DNA from: Schistocerca nitens
Taxonomy: Eukaryota; Arthropoda; Insecta; Orthoptera; Acrididae
Length of the DNA stretch: 64,000 nucleotides
Direction of reading: 5' to 3'
NCBI RefSeq assembly: GCF_023898315.1
Contig: NC_064614.1
Span: forward strand, 498,744,109-498,808,108
This document shows, piece after piece, positions 57,445-64,000 of this stretch. Both the position numbers and the translations under genes were made by a program. Numbering within the stretch: the first letter of the stretch is position 1; each line of letters opens with the position of its first letter. A model generated the notes under the pieces. That model did not search any database, was not told the origin of the DNA, and saw only the letters and a program-made list of their open reading frames with translations.

Positions 57445-57628
57445 GCCGGCCGCTGTGACCGAGCGGTTCTAGGCGCTTCAGTCCGGAACAGCGTTGCTGC
57501 TACTGTCGCAGGTTCGAATCCTGCCTCGGGCATGGATGTGTGTGATGTCCTTAGGCTAGTTAGGTTTAAGTAATTCTAAGTTCTAGGGGACTGATGACCT
57601 CAGAAGTTAAGTCGCATAGTCGCATACC
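57445..57628 (+). mobile_element. tRNA-derived SINE
   Basis: GCCGGCCGCTGTGACCGAGC carries a one-base-altered box A. Box B GGTTCGAATCC is intact. The 3' end is shortened (TTAAGTCGCATAGTCGCATA) and lacks the usual CAGAGCCATTTGAA tail. Confidence 0.85.
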
Positions 57629-57629
57629 C

Positions 57630-58310
57630 CCTCCAACTCGCCAATACAAGCACACTTTTGATATGAAATTAATTGACCAACTAATAAAATCGATAAATTA
57701 ATTAACTGCTCCCCCCCTGGGAAATCCTCCAGTCCTCGCCTTCCCTCCCCTGATCCGCCTCCCCCGTCCACCTGGAAATTGGCAGGAAAAAAGAAAGGTT
57801 GCGCTGAGCTGCTGGAGAGGAAGGATATAGGGTAATTTATTTTCTTTATTTTCAGTGCTATACTGAAATTAGCAGAAAATGACCTAGCCTTCTCCTCCCA
57901 TCCCCCACTTCACCATTCCCCAACTAGAAAAAATTGTTGGGAAAATCGCTCAGTCTGCGCAGAGCTGTTGTGTGAAAGGAGCAAGTATTACCTTGTCCAG
58001 CTACTACATGTCCTAATTACATAATTACACTGACACAGATTGGAGGTGTTGTCTTGTTGGACAATTTTTGCGTTTGTGATAACCTTGAAGAGCAGTCATC
58101 CACTGAGCTAGTGCACAATTCCGCCACCAGAGGATGTCCCATTAACACCCCCTCTCTCCCTCCCTCTACACTGCTTCCAGAAAACAACTGGCAGGAAAAA
58201 GACTCTGGCTGTGCTGGAGAGGAAGGATCTCGTGATACAAAATTCAAATCAATGTCAACAGTATATTGATACATATTTTTTATTTAATCAGTTTGCGGAA
58301 GACAGGCCGC
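57630..58310 (+). repeat. Dispersed repeat C, third copy
   Basis: Bases 57630-57790 match the complement of 19090-19260. An internal pair, GGCAGGAAAAAAGAAAGG at 57780 and GGCAGGAAAAAGACTCTGG at 58190, both leading to CTGGAGAGGAAGGAT, shows local duplication. Non-coding. Confidence 0.55.
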
Positions 58311-58325
58311 TCCCACTTGAGTAGA

Positions 58326-58520
58326 TGGTTCAAATGGCTCTGAGCACTATGAGGCTCAACTTCTGAGGTCATCAATCCCCTAGAACTTAGAACTACTTAA
58401 ACCTAACTAACCTAAGGACATCACACACATCCATGCCCGAGGCAGGATTCGAACCTGCTACCGTAGCGGTCTCGCGGTTCCAGACTGGAGCGCCTAGAAC
58501 CGCACGACCACTCCGGCCGG
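58326..58520 (-). mobile_element. tRNA-derived SINE (minus strand)
   Basis: The complete unit lies between perfect 14-bp duplications CCCACTTGAGTAGA at 58312-58325 and 58521-58534. Box A and box B read on the minus strand are close to consensus. Confidence 0.92.
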
Positions 58521-58587
58521 CCCACTTGAGTAGAACTCACGCCTGCACATCCCCCGCTTCCCATGACAAAATTATTGTAAGCACGAG

Positions 58588-59225
58588 GAATGGAATGAAG
58601 TGCGGTATAGTAGTGGCCGTTTGGGATCTCCCGGTTGCGTGTCTGCCGTCTAGGCGCGCCACGGAGGTCAAAAACAACCCAGTGTGTTAATTACAGATCA
58701 CAATACTAAATACCACGTATAACGGACCGGAAGTCGGCCTTCTTTGGTCTCAGCATCAGGTGGCAACATTCTCTTGATCGGGAGATTCCAGACTCGCTTC
58801 CAGTGTCCGTCTCTCTCAAGAGGATACTTCCTGCTTGTGTCTGTGTGAACCAATGTCTCCAAACACGCAGATGGAGGTTTCAGTCTCTCCTCAGAATACT
58901 GTGATCCTATTGGCTAATGCTGGGGAGAAAGGGAGACGTGATGCAATTTCGATATCAAAAATAGAGGGAAATAGTCCATTTGCACTACCCTGTCAAATTA
59001 ATTGTTTAACCATTTACAGGAGTCAAACAGATCGCTAAAACATTCACCACCTCTTACTTCTTCGTAATAAAAACATATTTTCATCTTTTGAGAACCACAC
59101 ACAAATATTTTACACATCAAGTAATTACAATTCCTCCACAAAGAGGATGTAGTGCTGAATGTATCAAAGGTCATGTACGCACCGATGTTTGACAATAGAA
59201 GCACCGTTCTCGACAACAACGTTTT
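58588..59225 (+). repeat. Dispersed repeat A, long copy (plus strand)
   Basis: It matches the complement of 15490-16140 over its whole length. Shared blocks include GAATGGAATGAAGTGCGGTA, GGAGATTCCAGACTCRCTTC, GTGATCCTATTGGCTAATGC and the AATAAAAACAT, then ACACACAAAYATT part. Non-coding. Confidence 0.65.
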
Positions 59226-60544
59226 GACTAGACATAACAGTTGCAAAAATCTTACAAATCAAACAGACACGCTATGATGAAGAGCGCGCTGTCCACCGAC
59301 TGCCGAGAACCGTGCCGCGCCAATGGCCGGGACATCCCATCGCTGTGAGGGCGGCGGTCAGGAGACACACACACGCACAGGCAGCTGCACGCCTATCACC
59401 CGGCATGCACAACCATGGCACGACCGAACGCTCAGAGGTCACAGACATTGTCACCAAGCAGTCAACCGATCACTTCACATGGGGGGAATAATCGTCCAGT
59501 GCAAACACCGGCCATATAGAATCTTCTCATTCAACACAAATGTCCGCTTCCGTTACTTCTCAGCCAGCATACTGCTCACTTCATCTGTCTGTCATCCAGA
59601 GAGCGCCGCCGCCAGGACTTGTCCCCGCAGCTGCGTGCAACACCCGACAGGCTCGGAACATTTTTTGTAAGTAGCCGCTCATAACAGGCTAAGCTAATCA
59701 GCGACTTCTAGTCGACAGTAGCTTAGTGCCCACTCGTGTGAGACAAGCAGGTGCAGCTTGGATGAGTAGTTCTAATTGTAATTCCGCCCCGACAGAGACC
59801 CTCCCCACTTTAAGAAATCCACTTTACCAATCCATGTCTCCCTTTTATGCGAATTATTTTCAAAGACAGAGGAAACTGGGGCATATATGCGTTTTCACAT
59901 CGCTTAAGTGTCTTTACTTGCTGTGAAAATCTTGTAACTGTATGACATAAGCTGTATTTCCTCAAAGCATTCTGCCATCAGGTAAGAAAATCTGTTCTAA
60001 TCAGTTTAATATCGGTTACATCGTGCACCACAAGACTAGACATTAAACTTATTTTTGGCTCTTGATGGAGTGCTAAGATCTACCTCTGTCAGTGGATGCT
60101 ACCTTATTTTCGAACTCTCTTAAAGTAACCAAATGCTTTGTCACGTACAAAGTCTCTTAAGAAAACAGCACAGAGAAGTTGTAAATATCAGATTAATATT
60201 ATGTGTCACTATATAAATTCAGTAATAAAGCTGATATTATTACAATAGTCATCTCTCGTTGTGTAGGTGGGAGCTTGAAATTTCCTTAAAAGATATCGCC
60301 AAAACGAAAAAACGCCTGATTACCGCTCCAACTTCTGAAACATATTCGTGGTGCTCTAGCCTTCACTTCCATCCACCCGGCGGCACGTCATTGATATCAA
60401 TTTGATAGTCTAATTAATTAAATTGGTCATGAGAGTCACTTTTCATGGAGAGTAATTTTTTTTTCAGCAGCCAGATTACACTCACCAGGTAGTTCAAATT
60501 GGGATCTCTCTAGGTAAGACGATATTCTTGTCAAGGAACACTAT
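59226..60544. other. Non-coding stretch, unassigned
   Basis: A GC-richer part at 59280-59660 is open in one frame (59323-59670) but has no recognisable domain. The rest is AT-rich and shares nothing I noticed with the window. Confidence 0.4.
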
Positions 60545-60782
60545 TGGGAACCGATATTTGAAGCTAACCGCAGAAGGATTCTATCATCACCAACATACAT
60601 TTTGCATAAGGACCACGAAGATAAGATGCGAGAATTAGCGCTCAGAGGGAGGCATATAGGCAGTCTTTTTTCATCGCCCTACTTGCAAATGAAATAGGAA
60701 AGGGATTGACTGGAAGTGGCACAGGGTACCCTCCGTCACAAAACGTATGATGGTTTGCGAAGTAAGTATAGATGTAAATGTA
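60545..60782 (+). mobile_element. 3' tail of a CR1/Jockey-type LINE (5' truncated)
   Basis: The decayed C-terminal frame (SSPTY, then a Lys/Arg-rich stretch) is followed by AAATAGGAAAGGGATTGACT, GGCACAGGGTACCCTCCGTC and the end TATAGATGTAAATGTAAAT. This is the typical GTAGATGTAGATG-like 3' end of an abundant arthropod LINE. Only the last about 240 bp are present. Confidence 0.7.
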
Positions 60783-61272
60783 AATTTAGTCTACCTATTA
60801 AGATGCCACTCCATCCCTTTATAGACATGCAAAACTCATGGAAGAATGCTCGTTTCTTATTTATCAAGAAAACAATATGCGGAACTTCTGCTGCTGATTA
60901 TCTCTCGGTAAAACTCTTCATATTAGCTCCTAATTTTCTCACTGCAATCACTTTGCGTGGCGAATGTTGCAATATGTTTGCCCACAACACTTAGATAAAG
61001 CGGTATAGAGCTCATCTCTCAAATCCCCTTTCGACAGAGTACCGCTTATCTGCCGTATTCTCACGAATCTTCCAGTCTTCGCTATATATCTTTTGGATCA
61101 CGTGATTTCCTTTAGTAAGAGATGCCCCTACCATGTCATAGACCTCTGCTAATTCTCTCGAAATCTGACAGCACGGTTCCATTAGCTAGAAGGCAGTCTG
61201 CTCCTCCACCTGTCATTGACGAGATAGAGGGCTATCACACCGAGAAAAAGAGCACACTAACGTATAGGAGGA
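60783..61272. other. Non-coding stretch, unassigned
   Basis: No repeat or protein is recognised on either strand. Confidence 0.4.
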
Positions 61273-61280
61273 AATTCATA

Positions 61281-61483
61281 GCCTGCTGCGGTGGCCGAGC
61301 GGTTCTAGGCGCTTCAGTCCGGAACCGCGCGACCGCTACGGTCGCAGGTTCGAATCCTGCCTCGAGCATGGATGTGTGTGATGTCCTTAGGTTAGTTAAG
61401 TTTAAGTAGTTCTAAGTTCTAGGGGACTGATGACCTCAGATGTTAAGTCCCATAGTGCTCAGAGCCATTTGAACCAGTTTTGT
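61281..61483 (+). mobile_element. tRNA-derived SINE, near consensus
   Basis: Head GCGGTGGCCGAGCGGTTCT, box B GGTTCGAATCC, body and CAGAGCCATTTGAACCAG tail are all present. Duplication AATTCATA lies at 61273-61280 and 61484-61491. It is the cleanest SINE in the window. Confidence 0.92.
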
Positions 61484-61682
61484 AATTCATAACCATGCAG
61501 AGTTGCAGAGTTTATGGGGGATGCTCAAAGAAATTCAGAAGCATAACACCTATAATTCACCCATATCGAATGACTGTCTTTAAATGTCACCCTCTACATC
61601 TCCTGATCTCCTTTATTGTATTCGTATGATTACTACATTAGAAATACGACATGGTAATGGTGTCAGATCCTTCGCTGACAGC

Positions 61683-61685
<3 letters not shown>

Positions 61686-61717
<32 letters not shown>
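61686..61717. repeat. (CT)n microsatellite
   Basis: About 15 uninterrupted CT units are followed by CCCTCTGC. Confidence 0.9.
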
Positions 61718-61718
<1 letters not shown>

Positions 61719-61734
61719 TGCTTGTTATATTTAT

Positions 61735-61768
61735 AACATCCAACGGAGTAAAACTACGAATGACAGGT
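61735..61768 (+). repeat. Dispersed repeat B, copy 3, left part
   Basis: ACATCCAACGGAGTAAAACT corresponds to CATCCAACAGAGAMAAAAAC at 7928 and 14512. It is interrupted by LINE copy D. Confidence 0.5.
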
Positions 61769-62781
61769 TGTTGTTGTTGTGGTCTTCAGTCCTGAGACTG
61801 GTTTGATGCAGCTCTCCATGCTACTCTATCCTGTGCAAGCTTCTTCATCTCCCAGTACCTACTGCAACCTACATCCTTCTGAATCTGCTTAGTGTATTCA
61901 TCTCTTGGTCTCCCCCTACGATTTTTACCATCCACGCTGCCCTCCAATACTAAATTGGTGATCCCTTGATGCCTCAGAACATGTCCTACCAACCGATCCC
62001 TTCTTCTGGTCAAGTGCCACAAACTCCTCCCCAATCCTATTCAGTACCTCCTCATTAGTTATGTGATCTACCCATCTAATCTTCAGCATTCTTCTGTAGC
62101 ACCACATTTCGAAAGCTTCTATTCTCTTCTTGTCCAAACTATTTACCGTCCATGTTTCACTTCCATACATGGCTACACTCCATACAAATACTTTCAGAAG
62201 TTACTTCCTGACACTTAAATCTATATTCGATGTTAACAAATTTCTCTTCTTCAGAAACGCTTTCCTTGCCATTGCCAGTCTACATTTTATATCCTCTCTA
62301 CTTCTACCATCATCAGTTATTTTGCTCCCCAAATAGCAAAACTCCTTTACTACTTTAAGTGTCTCATTTTCTAATCTAATACCCTCAACATCACCCGACT
62401 TAATTCGACTACATTCCATTATCCTCGTTTTGCTTTTGTTGATGTTCATCTTATATCCTCCCTTCAAGACAGTAAAGCTGCATGCCCTCGGGAAAAATTA
62501 CGGCCGTAGTTTCCCCTTGCTTTCAGCCGTTCGCAGTGCCAGCACAGCAAGGCCGTTTTGGTTATTGTTACAAGGCCAGATCAGTCAATCATCCAGACTG
62601 TTGCCCTTGCAACTACTGAAAAGGCTGCTGCCCCTCTTCAGGAACCACACGTTTGTCTGGCCCCTCAACAGATACCCCTCCGTTGTGGTTGTACCTACGG
62701 TACGGCTATCTGTATCGCTGAGGCACGCAAGCCTCCCCACCAACGGCAAGGTCCATGGTTCATGGGGGGGGGGGGGGGGGG
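61769..62781 (-). mobile_element. RTE-like LINE copy D: 5' UTR fused to 3' end
   Basis: From 61769 the (CAA)n tail and C-terminal RT region extend to about 62470. The sequence then jumps directly to the 5' UTR (62470-62763, identical in type to 25440-25745), ending in a run of 18 G at 62764-62781. About 2.3 kb (endonuclease and most of RT) is missing, with an ACA microhomology at the junction. It keeps both ends of the element. Confidence 0.88.
61786..62467 (-). pseudogene. RT C-terminal remnant of LINE copy D
   Basis: The frames read MNINKSKTRIMECSRIKSGD, LKVVKEFCYLGSKITDDGRS, MYGSETWTVNSLDKKRIEAF and RGRPRDEYTKQIQKDVGCSR, ending RVAWRAASNQSQD. The catalytic blocks lie in the deleted part. 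Confidence 0.8.
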
Positions 62782-63396
62782 AACTCCACTAATATCACCT
62801 GGTAGAGAACTCGATAAGCTATGTACCGTGTCTCTCTCTTCCAACATGCCAGAAACAAATACCGTCTGTGCGTTGGCGTCGAGCATATTAAATATACACG
62901 TACTGGTCCGTTGGAGCAGGTGGCCAGTGGTAGAAATCGCTTGCACAGGCTTGTGTAAAGTTTTGTCACCTGTACTGTAGGAGGACAATATCCCAAAGAC
63001 TATCAATCACAAGTGATTCCGTGTTGTTCTTTCATAAGGGGTTTGATACAATGTTATTCTACTGTAACGCATCCAGACAGTGTATGACTATAGCCTTTTA
63101 CACTACCATACATTTATTTTTCCATCATGACTATGAGGTATGTGTCAAGTGCTGAATCAGCTTTAAGACGTGTTCATCCAATGGCTCTCACAGGAAGCAT
63201 GGTGTGAGTTAAGCTGCTTCCACAACACATAGGATGGATGGCATAAAACACAGAGTCTGTGTTTCTTACTGACAAAATGTGGAAGACATCTCAATATATG
63301 GAAACTGGAAGAGTCTGGAGCATTGTGGAGTGCTTCCAGTGATGATGCGGTGCAAACAGATATGACGTTTGTCTCTGTCAACGAAGTCAAACATAC
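62782..63396 (+). repeat. Dispersed repeat B, copy 3, right part
   Basis: It matches 14565-14930 and 8000-8340 (shared ACAAATACCGTCTG, CGCTTGCACAG, TGTGTAAAGTTT, and GACAAAATTGTGGAAGACAT-type blocks). It is cut at 63397 by LINE copy E. Confidence 0.65.
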
Positions 63397-63714
63397 TGTT
63401 GTTGTTGTGGTCTTCAGTCATGAGACTGGTTTGATTGCAGCTCTCCATGCTACTCTATCCTGTGCAAGCTTCTTCATCTCCCAGTACCTACTGCAGCCTA
63501 CATCCTTCTGAATCTGCTTAGTATATTCATCTCTTGGTCTCCCTCTACGATTTTTACCCTCCACACTGCTCTCCAATACAAAATTGGTGATCCCTTGATG
63601 CCTCAGAACATGTCCTACCAACCGATCCCTCCTTCTAGTCATGTTGTGCCACAAACTCCTCCTCTCCCCAATTCTATTCAATAGCTCCTCATTAGTTATG
63701 TGATCTACCCATCT
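63397..63714 (-). mobile_element. RTE-like LINE copy E (short 3' fragment)
   Basis: It has a (CAA)n tail at 63397-63410, the C-terminal frame RVAWRAAIKPVS preceded by RGRPRDEYTKQIQKDVGCSR, and is 5' truncated at about 63714. It is about 318 bp long, the smallest member of the family in the window. Confidence 0.88.
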
Positions 63715-64000
63715 ATGTCCAACATTCTATAGTGACGGTATCAACAAACTGGTCCCTCGTTGGCAGAAATGTATTCGTCACCATCGTGACTATGTTGAGA
63801 CACAAATGTGTTGACATGAAGAAACAAGATGTAGAACGTTAATAACGGCTGTTTTATGTAAAAAGTCTTAAGAGTTTGCACATAAAAAATTCGGAAGCAT
63901 TACTTTTCAGTACGCCCTCGTAAATGATTTGAGCTGTACAGAGTGAGTAAAAAAGGGCTTTACAACTTAGGAATGATGTAGAAATTTATTACTTACATAA
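63715..64000. other. Non-coding end of the window
   Basis: Nothing recognisable. The window ends inside it. Confidence 0.4.

Noticed and set aside
61281-61355. tRNA genes (box A and box B at several places)
   Set aside because: All belong to the same SINE with a fixed non-tRNA body; the heads do not fold into a complete tRNA ending where a tRNA should.

Overview
This window looks like intergenic DNA from a very large, transposon-rich insect genome, most likely an orthopteran such as a Schistocerca-type grasshopper or locust. The grounds are the repeat content: many copies of a tRNA-derived SINE, a 5S-rRNA-derived SINE, RTE-like, Jockey/CR1-like, Ty3/gypsy, Tc1/mariner and hAT elements. The species call rests on recognising these repeat types and is inference. 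I found no convincing single-copy host gene and no functional tRNA or rRNA gene. Nearly every protein-like reading frame is a transposon fragment carrying stops or frameshifts.

Layout. 1-8.9 kb: a 5S-derived SINE, a long uncharacterised repeat (here 'repeat B') cut by an RTE-like LINE (copy A), and a solo LTR. 9-19 kb: SINEs, a decayed copy of an unnamed zinc-binding arthropod ORF family split by a SINE, further copies of repeats A and B, and LINE copy B inside an AT-rich tandem repeat. 19-28 kb: a decayed gag fragment, a Tc1-like transposon, and LINE copy C with both ends but an internal deletion.

28-53 kb is the centrepiece, a stack of dated insertions. A Jockey/CR1-like reverse transcriptase gene (pieces at 28.2-28.6, 33.85-34.13, 51.6-52.4 and 52.8-53.1 kb) was hit by a complex holding an inverted repeat, a near-intact RTE-like LINE and a mariner. 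A Ty3/gypsy retrotransposon (34130-51621, GTAC duplication) landed just after its YADD-equivalent motif. That retrotransposon was hit in its gag by a hAT element (8-bp duplication) and in its 3' LTR by a mariner-like element with about 295-bp inverted repeats (TA duplication). The mariner-like element was in turn hit by a second, young Ty3/gypsy element (42903-50683, ATGT duplication). The second element has gag but no protease, reverse transcriptase or integrase. Removing each insert with one copy of its duplication restores the layer beneath.

53-64 kb: a decayed Jockey-type LINE on the minus strand, several SINEs with clear target duplications, further copies of repeats A, B and C, and LINE copies D (5' UTR fused to 3' end) and E.

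Insertion order within the stack can be read directly. The parts do not form a pathway. They record successive transposition, with trans-mobilised elements (SINEs, gag-only LTR element, internally deleted LINEs and mariners) outnumbering any that could move alone.
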